From: Zygnema cylindricum | Taxonomy: Eukaryota > Streptophyta > Zygnematophyceae > Zygnematales > Zygnemataceae | Assembly: GCA_037447655.1 (NCBI GenBank) | Contig: JBBHKE010000266.1 | Location: 1-60,262, forward strand | DNA length: 60,262 bases | Direction: 5' to 3' | Part shown: piece after piece, positions 9,619 through 21,611 of the stretch | Layout of the letters: every line of letters begins with the position of its first letter | How positions within the stretch are numbered: the stretch's first letter is position 1 | The notes under the pieces: model-generated | What the model saw: the letters and a program-made list of their open reading frames with translations, nothing else | Told to the model about the DNA's origin: nothing | Databases searched by the model: none | Made by a program: the position numbers and the translations under genes

Positions 9619-10872
9619 ATGGATATTAAAACTGCCTTTTTGCACGGAGAGTTGGAAGAAGAAATTTACATGAGGCAACCGGAAGGATTCGTGGAAAGTG
9701 GGGAAGAAAACAAAGTTTGCAAACTGATAAAATCACTCTATGGGCTTAAGCAAGCCCCGCGACAGTGGAATATAAAGCTTGACGAATTTTCGACCGGTTT
9801 GGGGTATATCAGAATTAGTTCAGATCACTCTATATATTTATTTGAGGATGAGAATGGAGTGATATTTATTGCTATTTATGTGGATGATTTGTTGGTCTTA
9901 AGCAAGTCGTTAGATAAAATTAACAAACTAAAACGGGATCTTAGAAGCAGTTTTGATATGAAAGATCTTGGCGAAGCAAAGTACATTTTGGGAATTCAGA
10001 TGGAGAGAGATAGAGGGAATAGAATTATAAGACTCACTCAAAAAGAAGCAATCGGTAATATGCTAGAAAAATTTCAAATGGAGAAAGCAAACGGATGTAC
10101 TACTCCCATGGATTTGAAGAAAGTGAGTGAGGGGAGTGAAGAGGGAGGAATATTCATCATTAATGATGAGATGGACGAGATAGAAAGAAAATTTATGGAA
10201 AATATCCCTTATCGGCAGATTGTAGGCAGTTTAATTTATTTTATGAACTGTACCCGTCCGGATATAGATGCAGCTGTAGGTGTCCTTAGTAGAAATCTAA
10301 ATGAACCAAGAAAGAGAGATTGGGAGGCTGCCAAAAGGGTGATGAGGTATCTGGTGGGGACAAGGGAATTATGGTTGCATTTGGGAGGGGAGCACACTGA
10401 CATCACCACTTGGAGTGATGCCAGTTATGGAGATGTGCCTTTAAGAAGGTGTACGACTGGATATGTGTTGCAAATTGGATCCGGTGCATGTTGTTGGAGT
10501 AGCAAGCAACAAAAAGTAGTTGCTCAGTCCACTATGGAGGCTGAATACATGGCTTCCTGTGCTGCCACCAAAGAATTAATGTGGGTTAAATCTCTACTTG
10601 AAGAACTTGGGTTCATGAAGTCTAGAACTCAAAATGTTTTTTGTGATAATCAAGCTGCTATCTCAATTGCAGCTAATCCGAAACATCACTTCAAAGCTAA
10701 GCATATGGATATTAGACTAAGCTTTGTCAAAGAGAAGGTAGAAAATAAAATTATTAAACTGGTTCATAAAACTGATAGAGAAATGATTGCAGACATGATG
10801 ACAAAAGCAGTGCCTTCCCCTAAGTTGATTTATTGCAGAGAAAACTGTGGATTAAAATTGAAAAGTGACTAG
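9619..10872 (+). CDS. Copia RT catalytic part and RNase H (same frame, after TAG)
   Basis: 417 codons directly downstream of the TAG and in the same frame. It opens with MDIKTAFLHGELEEEIYM, the RT motif with the first catalytic Asp. The motif YGLKQAPRQW (41-50) and the catalytic YVDDLL box (87-92) follow. RNase H shows WSDASYGD (near 270), the TMEAEYMA block with its Glu (near 310), the CDNQAA Asp (near 345) and the KHMDIR His region (near 367). It is the continuation of the preceding polyprotein, not a separate gene. It ends at TAG just before the polypurine tract, the normal position for copia elements. Confidence 0.93.
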   Translation: MDIKTAFLHGELEEEIYMRQPEGFVESGEENKVCKLIKSLYGLKQAPRQWNIKLDEFSTGLGYIRISSDHSIYLFEDENGVIFIAIYVDDLLVLSKSLDKINKLKRDLRSSFDMKDLGEAKYILGIQMERDRGNRIIRLTQKEAIGNMLEKFQMEKANGCTTPMDLKKVSEGSEEGGIFIINDEMDEIERKFMENIPYRQIVGSLIYFMNCTRPDIDAAVGVLSRNLNEPRKRDWEAAKRVMRYLVGTRELWLHLGGEHTDITTWSDASYGDVPLRRCTTGYVLQIGSGACCWSSKQQKVVAQSTMEAEYMASCAATKELMWVKSLLEELGFMKSRTQNVFCDNQAAISIAANPKHHFKAKHMDIRLSFVKEKVENKIIKLVHKTDREMIADMMTKAVPSPKLIYCRENCGLKLKSD

Positions 10873-10885
10873 GAATTAAGGGGAG
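10873..10885 (+). promoter_or_regulatory. Polypurine tract of the copia element
   Basis: The purine-rich aattaaggggag lies immediately before the 3' LTR start TGTTGAAAAG. The related minus-strand copia element has the equivalent aaaataaggggag at 46528-46540. This tract primes plus-strand DNA synthesis. Confidence 0.85.
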
Positions 10886-11777
10886 TGTTGAAAAGAGGTA
10901 ATTAATAGTTCACTTCCCTATTTTAGTTTTCTTTTAAAGAAAGAGAGTGAGGATCAAAGGCGCGCCATGGCTGCCGCCATATTTAGAAAGTGGCAGTTTT
11001 TGCAGATAAGGGTATTTTGGATAAAATGATGCCTAGGTCTAGATTTGAACCTGTGATCTCTACACCCTTTATAGCCTAAACACCTTAACCATTAAGGCGT
11101 TACGAAACGATACACGTGACGGGTTTCATAAATATATAAACATTAACGAAACAGCTAATTAACAGCAGACTAACCAAAATGAGCAATTTCTGCATGTACG
11201 CGAATCTGAACCGTGTAAAATATGTTTTGATCGGACGGCCGGCATTAAAGCCGCCACGGGAAGTGAGCTTTTCGGCGGCATACGGATATAGCGTCACGCG
11301 GTGCCACGTGGCGCCACATTATTTGATACCGGAGAAGATGGGAGGAGGAACCATGGCTTCCGATATGACAGGTGTCACCTTGTAGACCTTGTCGTACAAT
11401 AGTTGTACAATAAGTACATCGCCCATTGTACCTTCTTGTACTTTATAGTGTTCCTATTGGACTAGGGTTTAATAGTAGGTAGTCGTGAGTAGGCAGACCG
11501 AGACTCAGTAATATTTAGGTACCTCTCTCTCTAAGAGAGCTTGTAACTATAAAGGTCGTCTTTGACCAGCCATAACTTACTGCTCCGGTGAGCAAATTCA
11601 GTGATTCTTTTTGCGTTTGACTCAGGGGAGTCTTGTCCTCACAAGGGTGAGAGTGGTCAGAATATTTGTGTGCCTGGGTGGCGCTTATTCAGCGGGAAAT
11701 TAGAAGGGGCAAATATTATCCTAGAGGCTTTACATAGGCTGCTCATTCTGTGGGTCAATGGAGACCACAGAATTTCA
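10886..11777 (+). repeat. 3' LTR of the intact copia element
   Basis: 892 bp, about 98.6% identical to the 5' LTR by eye. Differences include a CT-dinucleotide expansion near 11525 and several substitutions around 11060-11100, where the A-box side of the antisense tRNA-like module has changed. It ends TTTCA, followed by unrelated sequence. Confidence 0.92.
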
Positions 11778-12010
11778 GTTTCCCTCCAGACTGTCTTCTA
11801 CTTGCTGTGATTTGTGAATTGTGTCTGTGGAGTTGGTGTTTTCTTGCTGTTTGGACGCTGAGCGTACGGGCTAGTACTCACCTTGTCTGGCCTTCGAGAA
11901 ATACCGGTTATCTCGGCTCTTTCATCCGGCTAAGGAAGGGTTCTTACCAGCTGATTGGACTCCTGTAGGGAATATTGATGACTTCAGGGCCTAGTGGCTA
12001 CTGTCGCAAA
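11778..12010 (+). other. Non-coding remnant, probably the rest of the interrupted gypsy LTR
   Basis: This sequence lies between the copia 3' LTR and a new start of the gypsy LTR. I see no coding motif. By position it could be the distal part of the gypsy LTR cut at 5566, but there is no second copy here to align it with. Confidence 0.35.
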
Positions 12011-12257
12011 TATGAATTCCATCCTTACTTACCTGATCTTGCTTTGTCTTTTATTTTCTTGCCAGGTCCATGTGTTTGGAATAATTTGTTTTTCCGGGCA
12101 GATTCATTTATTGTTTCTTGCGTTATATAGTCTTTGTACTCCGATTGTGGTCACAAATACTGTACATATGTAATGGTCATTCATTTTCTGGTGTTTTTCC
12201 GGCGACCCACGCGGGATGTGATGCATGCCATTCACGGTTGTACTGTCATGCACGACA
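12011..12257 (+). repeat. Second start of the PHD-gypsy LTR
   Basis: About 245 bp align with 4613-4858 at roughly 95% identity, including the ccacgcgggatgtgatgcat block. The match stops at 12257 where another LTR begins. Two LTR starts separated by a copia insertion suggest tandem or recombined gypsy copies. Confidence 0.75.
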
Positions 12258-13133
12258 TGATTTAGAGTTGTATTTTAAAAAATATAGCGATTGGTGTATT
12301 TAGGCGACAGCGCAAGGTCAAAATAACGAATGGGTGTTCATTCTATTGGCTGAAGGGTCAAACTAGCCGCGGAATTTTAAGCGCACATTTATAAAGTACC
12401 AAATGAATCAATATTTCGTTTGGTACGCACGATGGTTCGTCTCATACAATTTTTAGTACGAAACGTTAGTTTCACTTTATGGAATTTCGTAGGTAGTTTG
12501 CGTGTGAAATTGGTGACGCACATCCATGAAAGTCGCGTTTCGATTCGCGCGCACTTTTGCACGTAAATGTTATGTAGTGAAAAGTAGCGTTCGATTGGTT
12601 ATGTATGCTACATAGTTAGTGAGTGATTTCGCACGTTTTTGCATTGGTTAGTCTGAGTCCTAGCTCATCAATGATTGGCCCAGTTCAACGTAGGGTTCAA
12701 CAGAGCGTGGACTCTGGCCTGGCTAGTCTAGGGCGATGATGGATGAATAGTGAAGTCTAAGATAAGAGTAGGCATCTTTTCCTTTGGAAAATTTTGTGGA
12801 AATTTTGACTGATCTGGGTCGTGAGCGAATAATAGCAAATTGGAGCAATAGCATTTTTGCACGGAAATCACTTACTAACTAACTAGTGTTTTAGTAGTTT
12901 AGAGATAAAATTATTTAAGAGTGGAGGGCAGTGGAAAACACTTTAAAGGAAGGGTTGAGCCAAGAGGGCAAGAGACCAAGCTGAATGTCATGTGGATTGA
13001 AGCTTCTTATAATTAAAAGTTGATCTTTATGTGAGTGAATTCAATGTGAATGTGTAATTTCCAATGTGTGGAATGTGTGGTTGAAATTGGTTGGAGTAAT
13101 GGGATTTTTTGAGAGGAAGGAAATCATATTATA
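12258..13133 (+). repeat. Degraded gypsy-2 LTR, plus orientation, 5'-truncated
   Basis: It is the reverse-complement homologue of the LTRs at 27373 and 34176. Shared blocks include the atttaggcgaca block (12299), gtacgcacgatggttcg (12423), gcacttttgcacgtaaatg (12551), gattggcccagttcaacg (12673) and the final gtgtggaatgtgtgg stretch (13064). About 100 bp of the LTR start are missing, and divergence is high, so this is an old copy. Confidence 0.8.
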
Positions 13134-13321
13134 CGTAGCACTCACCTCTTTGCAATATTCGATGCGCTTTTCTAATAAATAGATGTTGAAAGTCATCGTT
13201 AAAAAACGTATTGAGCACGCTGTAACGATATTAGCTCGATATTCGACACAATATTTGTGATGGAGTTTTCTTCTCCTACGTTGACACTCAAGAACCACAA
13301 AGCAAAACGTTTTGTTGGTGG

Positions 13322-14448
13322 TAATGTTGTCTATCGGGTAAAAGTTTATCACGATAAATTGGATATTTCGAATATCGACTGGTTAGAGGCTTCAATATAT
13401 CGTACTCGGACCAACAAATTATATCGCGATATATTTAACAATATATAAAACTGTTGAAATCTAATACAATATATATTATAGTATTTTTATCGAAAACAAT
13501 AAAAAATATGGTACGCGCCATGTATGACTTTCATTTTGTTACGTAACTTCAATTTAGACGGCGCAACATGTAACCGCAAAAAAACAGTACGTTATATAAT
13601 TAGAACGTTGTTACGTACAAAACTTAAATTTTTGAAACGAAAAAATCACACCTAGTTCGTCAAATGAAAATGATGATTTGACAACATTTTTTTTTGCAAA
13701 CTGTTCGTTTTTTAACAATTTGCTGCATCGAAAAACACTTACCAAGATGCTTATTGAATTTAATCAAGTAGTATTATAAAAAGATTACATTATATTGGTT
13801 ATTGGCATTATATTGCATTTAAATATAAAGTAAAAATAAATAAATCACAATAAATAAAAAACAAATAATAATATGTTTTATCGCAACACTAAATATAAAG
13901 CCATGTATAAACCACACATGTGAGTTGAATGACATTTGTTTCAGCGGTCAAAATACGAAAATATTATTTTAACTATTTATTAGTTAAGTTTTATGGTAGT
14001 GAATTAAATGCATGGATTATTTGCAACTTTATGTTTTTTGTAGGCGGCGATACAAACATGTTGTTTTTAACTTTTTGTATCACAAACTAATCCAGTCCAC
14101 ATTACATGAAACTTATAAATACTCCAGTTTTCTACCTGCCCGACCACTACAGTAGCATGACAAACCACTGCAATAAAATGTAAAAAAAAAATGCACAAAT
14201 AACTATGAAAACTATAAAAGACAATAAAGAACGAGTGTTAGGGCACAAACACATGCGAATAATTACAAAAAACAAAAAATCCGACTTGAATATATCGCGA
14301 TATATAATATCGGCATATCGGCCGAATATACCGGCAAACTATTGCAATATTTAGCTCCTTGATTTATCAAAGCGATATATCGATTATCCGGTACTTACAA
14401 TTAGGTACATATCGAATATCGGCAAGTGGTCCTCGATACACAACACTA
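13322..14448. repeat. TA-flanked TIR element (GTGTTGTGTATCG family), copy a
   Basis: The right terminus CGATACACAACACTA (ending 14448) is shared exactly with other copies. The left terminus is a decayed version, TAATGTTGTCTATCGGG, at 13322. The interior is AT-rich with many tatatcg/cgatata motifs near both ends and no coding sequence. It fits a non-autonomous DNA transposon with a TA target duplication. Confidence 0.6.
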
Positions 14449-14489
14449 GTTGGTGGAATGATAGATTCACTGTACAATACTATATACGT

Positions 14490-16838
14490 TTAGTCGTTAT
14501 TAGCGTTATTAACGCTAATTTGATGCCCCCAAATTTTTACTCTCAAAAATAAAATAGAGTTAATAACTTATTTTTTACGTTAATATAGCAACTGTCGAAT
14601 TAGCGCTAGCGTTAATAACTGTAATTTGGATAGTTTCTAAATAATGTAATGTACAAAATAGGTCAAACCGTACTAAAATTGCTCATTAGTTTGTACAGTC
14701 GTACAAACTGTGTATCAGAAAATGGCGTCAATACACGAAAGTGAGTGCGTCGACACGAAAAAGCGCACACATATTTGATTCCCAATGATAAATACGGTGG
14801 AAAATCATGCAAACTTGTTCTCACGTGTCCAAACGTCGTCTATGTGAACACGAGCTAATGCGGTTATACTATGGGGAAAATGTAGTGTTGTGTATCGATA
14901 AGGATTTGTCGATAACCGATATGGGCATTTTTTCGGTTTGCCGATAATCAATATATTGGTAGCATATATTGCTATTGGTGATATCGCCGATAATTAACCG
15001 ATACTATCGGTTGTTTATTGGCGATAACACCGATATCGATAACAATCGGAGATAGCTCTACGGACTGTAAAGATAAATAAACGGCATGTACACTCCACTG
15101 TACGGGTTATTCCCCTGACGCGACGCATACCCCCTTGCCCCCGATTTCGGTAAAAAATCACGATATTTGCTACATTATTTATAATTTACAGGGTTTTACT
15201 TGGGTTCCACGCTCCCATACCCTTTAAAAATGTCTTTTTGACAGTAAAAATTTTATAAATGGTAGTTAGTGGCGGCACTCTAACACATTTGTACGTCAGG
15301 TCAATTTCGTCTATTCATCAGGTTTTTGAAAAAGTTTGATATTAAAAATTTACCATGTAACTTATTTTTTTTGTTTCGGTACAATACTGTAGTTTTATAA
15401 CTATAACCCATTATTTTAAATTTCAAAATTTGTCAACGTTTATGTGCCGCGCTGGCCGTAATATACTTTAGGTGAATAGCGTACGGAACCGATTCTTACA
15501 CGTGACATACCACGCTATATAAAGTCAATAATATAATACAGTATATTATAAAGTATTGTTGTATGCATTCTACATTTTTTTTAAGTTATCGTCGATATGG
15601 AATTTGTGGTCTCGGACCGACATATCGGTACCTATGACCGTTCGATATCCGATAATTATTGGTATCGTTGTTACCGCGGTAAATATTTTCTTGATACACA
15701 ACACTAGGAAAAAATACCCAAATCAGAGTTATAGATAAGTTAGAGTAAATGCCTTGAACCCAAATTATAATTTATAACACTAATTGTTTTTTCACACAAA
15801 TTATTTCTTAACGCTAATAGGGATTCACGGTGCGCTGAATCTTGCAAATTTTGCCCTACGGAGGCCGTGTCAGAACGTGGGACAAGGAACTGGACGCGTC
15901 TCCCACACACGGGTGAAACTTGTAAGGAACCTAACCTGTAATTTAGAGAATCAGGGTACGTCCCCATGTATTAAAGTATCTACTTTTCTCTGTCTTTTTG
16001 CCCTAAAATTCAAGGAACTTTGACAAAAACTTTAGCCATACGAGAAAATCATTTTTATCAAAGTAGAGTAAACGTCAATTCATACTTTAGATGTATGGCG
16101 TGTTTGTCGTCATGTGAACGCATTTTGGCGTTTTTTTTTTTTTGACCCTCGGGCAAGAGAATCTAGCCCAAAATAAAACTTTATCCAAAATCACCTCGAT
16201 AGGGTGATTTTAGTTAAAGTACCCTCCAAACAGTGAATGAAAAATGACCGACACACACGCTTCCAGAGTGGGAAAATTCTAGGACGACGGAGAGTCCTCT
16301 CTATTTTTATTTGTGCTTGTCATGCGCATGTACGGAATAAACAATTGCAGCGGTCTCGGACCTCCACTTTTATCTATGGGGTCCTTTGCAAAATTTTGCG
16401 CCGTCGTCTCCTCTCCCCTCTCCCTCTCACACTCTCGCTTTTATCTCACACTATTTAGAATGAGACACGACAATATTGGTATAAAATGAAAGATATTCTA
16501 AAAATATTATTTTTGACAATTTTTAGGTTTTTTTTAATGGCAAATCAAGTGAGAAAAGTAAAAAAAACGAAATCGGGAAACCATGGCGGAAAGTTATTGA
16601 ATCAGTGACGTCGACGTTGTCACAAGTGAGCATGACGTCACAAAGTCACCAAACCCTAAACATCTACGATTTCACAAAAATCTAGACGTCTACTACTGTC
16701 GTTGTTTTTGTTGGCTTCACTAATCGTCGGAAGTTTCGTAGTTGGCTTCAATCGTCACAAGTTGTACCTATATCTACAACCGTCACATTTAAAAGTTCCG
16801 ATATCATTTCGCACATAGGGACGCTCTTCGAGTCTGGT
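14490..16838 (+). repeat. Long direct repeat R, left copy
   Basis: From about 14571 this sequence repeats at 22505-24766 (~2.26 kb) on the other side of the Helentron. A partial inverted copy of its distal end lies at 59187-59700, and a copy of its first ~350 bp at 39480-39838. It contains a nested TA-flanked element (14883-15706) and the palindromic aaaatcacct...gggtgatttt motif (16190). No coding motif. Short ORFs here are not conserved as protein. Confidence 0.8.
14883..15706. repeat. TA-flanked TIR element, copy b
   Basis: TAGTGTTGTGTATCG at the left end and its inverted counterpart at the right end (15692-15706) bound 824 bp. The interior near both ends is rich in gataaccgat and cgatatcgg repeats. 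It lies inside repeat R, and copy c lies at the same place in the other R copy, so the insertion predates the R duplication. Confidence 0.8.
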
Positions 16839-16994
16839 ATGTTACAGATACTTTAGTTGAATGTGATGAGGATTTTTTTTCCCCTAATACTATAATAGAA
16901 GTAGCGCCTGGCGATGGTCAAATACCTAAAAGTATTTTTCAAGATACGTATTCAGAAGGGCTAAGTTATCGAAGTATTTTTGTTTTAGGCTAAA

Positions 16995-17435
16995 ATGTCG
17001 TTAAACGATAGACTACGAAAAAATACTACATATAGAGATGTATGCAAGTTGGAACTACGTAATGATGATCGTCGTGTAGCTTGTCATATTTCAAATATCA
17101 TTTTTATATTTTGTAGGTATCAACTCGGTCAAATTCGTAATGTTATACATATAAAATTAAGAAAAAGTTTTATTAAACATTTAAATGAAAATAAAATCAA
17201 TATTGGTAATCTCTTTAATGAAGAAAAATGGTTAGAATTTTTTCAAAATGATTTTTTATATCAAGAGTTTAACAAAATTAGAGGAACACCTCAATATTGG
17301 ACATCAACTAAACGTGATATTTTTTCAATGTTCAGACAACTTGGTCGACCTACTTTCTTTATGTCATTCTGTATGGCAGATACAAATCGTATGAATTACA
17401 TCAAATTTTGTCAAAAACTATTAATGATAAAATAA
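16995..17435 (+). pseudogene. Helitron-like N-terminal domain
   Basis: 146 open codons. The segment RGTPQYWTSTKRDIFSMFRQ (near residues 95-114), followed by LGRPTFFMSFCMAD (around 115-128), is the characteristic helitron_like_N signature preceding the Rep active site. The start NDRLRKNTTYRDVCKLELRN also resembles the N-terminal region of Helitron proteins. A slip just after residue 130 moves the continuation to another frame. Confidence 0.82.
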
Positions 17436-18275
17436 TCTCTTCACTAGAGGCTAAAAATTGATTTTTTGATGAAATATGTCGATTAGTTCGTTTAGATATT
17501 GTTACTTATTCTCATTATTATCGGTATAGAATTCAATTATTTTTTAATGTGGTTCTTAAAAATTGTTGTGAAATTATAGGGGTCTAATTGATTAGTTTAC
17601 TGTCGATGAGTTCCAAAATCGAGGATCTCCTCATACACATTTAATTTGTTATGTTAATACATTTCAAAATTTATTTTACTCTTTAGGTGTTTTAGATAAA
17701 ACAAAAATGATTGCTTTTATTGATTTATATGTTACTTGTTCAAAAGATAGTGTTAATGAGTCTTTAATAAGTGTCTAAATCTATATATATATATATAAAT
17801 ATATATATCGAAAAAATTATTGCTTGAGAAAAAACAAAACAATTATCCTTGTCATTTTGGTTATCCTATTCCTCCAATGCCTAAAACAGTAATTTAAGAT
17901 CCTATAAAAAAATATGATCATATTGATGTAGATAAAACAAAAAAGATATTGAAAGTAATACATGATTGGTTAGAGACTTTTGGTGTTACTTTTGATTGTC
18001 ACATGTCACTTGACGATGTGTTAATTAAATTTAATTTAAATGAGAATGAGTATTTGGATGTTATTCGTTGTACTATAAATAAAACTACTTTATTTATCAA
18101 ACGTAACCCTGATGAATGCAAAATAAATGCTTATAATATTAAAGCTTTATCATTATGGCAAACTAATATGGATATACAATTTTATTTATATCACTTTGCG
18201 TGTGCTAAGTATGTTGTTAGTTATATGACGAAAGGACAACAAAGGATGAGTAATATAATGGAGAAAGACATCTGA
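17436..18275 (+). pseudogene. Rep (rolling-circle) nuclease domain of the Helentron
   Basis: The remainder of the Rep domain is spread over frames. Around 17608-17660 EFQNRGSPHTHLICY contains the His-x-His metal-binding motif. The open stretch 17949-18275 ends with KRNPDECKINAYNIKALSLW and CAKYVVSYMTKGQQRMS, where two Tyr separated by three residues match the Rep catalytic Tyr pair. TAA, TAG and TGA all interrupt it, and an AT microsatellite lies at ~17780-17812. Confidence 0.8.
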
Positions 18276-18415
18276 GAAGCACTGCATGATCACCCACTCT
18301 CAGTTGCGTACTCCTTGCATGTACTACCTCGCTGTGATATTCACCAATGCCAAGGTCACCTGGTAGTCCCTCATCAGCTCTCCATGACACCAGCCTGATC
18401 TTAGAAATCCAGGCT

Positions 18416-20740
18416 TGTAATGAAGCTCGAAATGAAAATTTAAATATAAAAGAACAATTCAAACTAATTGGCAATAGTTTTATTTATGCACATGAAATGT
18501 CAGCACAAGAAGCGTGTTACATTTTTTTAGGGTTACCGTTTAGAAATAGTTCAAGAGGTAATATTTATATTAATACAAATATACATGAAAATAGGGTGTG
18601 TTTGATAAAATCGTTTTCTGAATTACAACAAATGGATAAAGATGATACTAATGTTGCTAAACCAAATGATTTATTGAAACGATATGTGTTACGTCTAAAT
18701 TGATTAGAAGTTGTTTGTTTAATTCGTTTTGCTGCTTTGTATGATGAAGTTTCTTCGACTAATTTGATAAAAAAATATGATGCTGAAGATATTGCTGATG
18801 AACTTGTCGAAGATAAATTTATAGATTATCTGAATGATATTTCTTATGGTCCAAGTTTATCTAAAGGGAAAAAATATTAGAAAAAAAAACCATATATAGT
18901 GCGATATTAAAAATGTTTTAATAAAGACGCAGAAGATGATTTTAAACGATGTGAACTTATGTTGTATGTACCATGGCGTGATGAAAACACAATGCTTGAT
19001 CGAAACTTTTTATAAGTTATACATGAATTGTATTTGGATAAAATAGAGACCATTAAGTTTGAATTCGAGGCTGAAAAAGTTGATTGGAGTAATTTAGAAA
19101 ATGAGGTTTTAAGTGATCTTAAAGTTGACAAAAGAGATGATGAAGTACTGAATGATACTCTAGTCGATTAAGAAAAAATGATTGATGAATTTGATATTTG
19201 TTTGCACCTTGGAATGAATCCATCTGTTTCAATTATTCGGTTTGTTACTAACAATAAAATGCGTTATGATGATGAATTTAAATGAATGGCTCGCTCTTTG
19301 AATACTAAGCAAAGACTATTTTTTTATCATGTTATACGAAAAATTCAGACTTTTTGTGAACCAATACGTGTGATTTTAACTGGTGGAGTTGGTGTTGGTA
19401 AATTTTTATTGTTCAACACACTATATAGGTTATTGTAAGAATTTTCATGAATAAAAATAATAAAGATTTTGATAAGCCTTCAGTATTACGATTAAACCCC
19501 CACAAAAACAGCTGCTTTTCAAAGTAATGGTAACACTTGTCATAGTGGTTTACATATTTCACCCAAAGAATCAACGTCTCCATCAAGTTTGACTTTTGAT
19601 AAATTAAACATATTTATTTCTAAATTAACTAGTATTAAAGTTGTTATGATTGATGAAGTTTCTATGGTTGGTTGAAAGATGTTTCATTGAAATGATTTTC
19701 TTTTGAGGGAACCAACGGGTAAAAAAATATTCTTTTTGGGGGTTTGCACATTATTGCTTGTGGTGATATTTTTCAATTAAAACCTGTTGGTGATGGTTTT
19801 ATTTTTGAGTATCCTCATGTTCTTTACTCAAGTTTAAGTACAAATTTATGGAAATCAAATTTTGAAGTGTTTGAATTAACCTAAATTATGTGACAAAAAG
19901 ATGAGATTTTTTTTGCAAAATTACTAAATAGACTAAAGGAAAGTAACCATATTAAAGTTGATATTAAAGAATTAAAAAAACATGAAATATCAAAAAAGAA
20001 AAATAAACCTTCAATAAAGATGCCCATTTATTTCGATTAAATAATTTAGTTGATAAACATAATGAATCTGTTTTTTAATTCATTAAATCTGATGGATATA
20101 TAATCGATGTTATCGATAAAACTAAAAAAAAAGATGGAAGTGAAGATTTAATAATTTTATCTGATGCATTTTACAAAAAAAAATAAAATGAAGTAACAAC
20201 TAAAAAAATAATTGAGATTGAAAATATGCATGAAAGTGGAAGTTTGTTTAAACATTGATATTAATGATGGGCTGACAAACAATGCTGATGGGGAACTTTG
20301 TCATTTCATAGGATTAGATAATGATGTAAAAATGATTTGGGTTAATTTTGAAAATGATCGAATTGGTTATAAAACTCGTGATTTGGTAAAAAATCATAAT
20401 TTCAAAGAGTTTATTTCTAAAAGATGGACCCTTATTACTTGAGTTACTAAATCATTTAATATTTCAGAAAATAATATTGAAATAGAAAGAAAACAATTTT
20501 CGTTAAGCCCTAGTAATGCTATAACAATTCATAGATCCCAAAGTCAAAAATTTCTTGAATGTGTTGTTAATTTAGATAGACACAAACATCATGGTGTTCA
20601 TTACGTGGGATTAAGTTGTTTTTATAGTTTGGTTAATTTGTTTATTGATAATTAAAATGAAAATCATATAAATGTATTTAATGATGTAAAAGATGAAATG
20701 TTAAGGTTACGTAGTAGTAAACAATTGGTTTAATCTTCAA
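18416..20740 (+). pseudogene. Pif1-family helicase domain of the Helentron
   Basis: Broken frames contain the full motif order. ACNEARNENLNIKEQFKLIG and the QEACYIFLGLPFRNSSRG region link Rep to the helicase. LNTKQRLFFYHVI precedes Walker A LTGGVGVGK (near 19378-19403). Walker B VVMIDEVSMVG lies near 19641, followed by CGDIFQLKPVGDG (near 19758) and the C-terminal NAITIHRSQSQK (near 20517). Stops of all three kinds and several slips show long decay. Confidence 0.82.
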
Positions 20741-20750
20741 ATTATCTATC

Positions 20751-20949
20751 AAAATGCAAGGTATTTAAACAAAATTGTACAATAAATTAAATCTTCTGTA
20801 ATTTTTTCACAATGTGATTTATTGATCTTTGTAAAATCTTGATGACAGATGTTGAGGCTCTTTGTTTTGAAGATTTAGGCTATAAATTTCACACGAATAA
20901 TTCTCCCTCTACAATCTTGCTGTTGAGATCTCATCAAGGAATTATCAAT

Positions 20950-20989
<40 letters not shown>

Positions 20990-21400
20990 TATAGACGAGT
21001 TTTCTTCTAATTCTTTGCAATGGTTTTTTTTTTAAATGTTATGTAGGAGATAAAGATCAATCATTATATGTGTTTGTTGTATATCGATCCCCAAAATCCA
21101 TTCAAATTACCTAATTTATTGCAAAATATGCTTAGATGTTTAAAACTACCCCTTAAAGAAAACATTGTAATTATTGGGGATTGTAACTTTGATATAACAA
21201 ATGAAATTCTTAAAAATTTGAAGACTAATTTTTCAACAAGTTTACAAAGTTTTGGGTTGAACAATTTATTTCATAATATACAACTATATACAAAGCCATC
21301 ATTGATCATTTATGGACTAACATAAAAAAAAAAAAAATGATTTCAAAATTATTGTTTAGTTCAAGAGGCGTATTAGAGTGATCATAAACCGCTATTCATT
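20751..21400 (+). pseudogene. Endonuclease (EEP fold) domain of the Helentron
   Basis: The start IIYQNARYLNK (near 20743) matches the N-terminal strand of endonuclease/exonuclease/phosphatase domains. The open stretch 21068-21325 has YRSPQNPFKLPNLLQNMLRC and the GDCNFDITNE motif, equivalent to GDFN. The downstream SDHKPLFI (near 21379-21402) supplies the catalytic Asp-His. A long A-run (~20958-20985) interrupts the middle. Helentron proteins carry this domain at the C-terminus. Confidence 0.72.
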
Positions 21401-21611
21401 AATTTACATTAATGCGGTTTTCTTTAGTAATAATAGTCATCCATTTCATTTAAAAATTTGGTTTTTAAAGATTTTCAAAAACAAGGAAAATTTGATAGCA
21501 AAATAAAAAAATATTAAAGTATGAAGTATTACAAAAATATGAGATCAAGTTTTTTTTTGTATTTTTACTAATTATTGTTGTTTTTTTTTGCAAATAATAA
21601 AATAAAACGAG

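Larger units (their letters stand above)
5567..11777 (+). mobile_element. Ty1/copia retrotransposon, nearly intact
   Basis: LTRs at 5567-6455 and 10886-11777 differ at about a dozen positions, so the insertion is fairly young. A PBS follows the 5' LTR, a purine tract precedes the 3' LTR, and between them is a gag-pol frame of ~1,478 codons with one in-frame TAG. Domain order is gag, protease, integrase, RT, RNase H, which defines Ty1/copia. The flanking 5-mers (aaggt on the left, gtttc on the right) do not match, so the target duplication is lost or the element arose by recombination. Confidence 0.95.

Noticed and set aside
5562-11782. Target-site duplication of the intact copia
   Set aside because: Flanking 5-mers aaggt and gtttc do not match, and shifting the boundaries by a few bases does not help.
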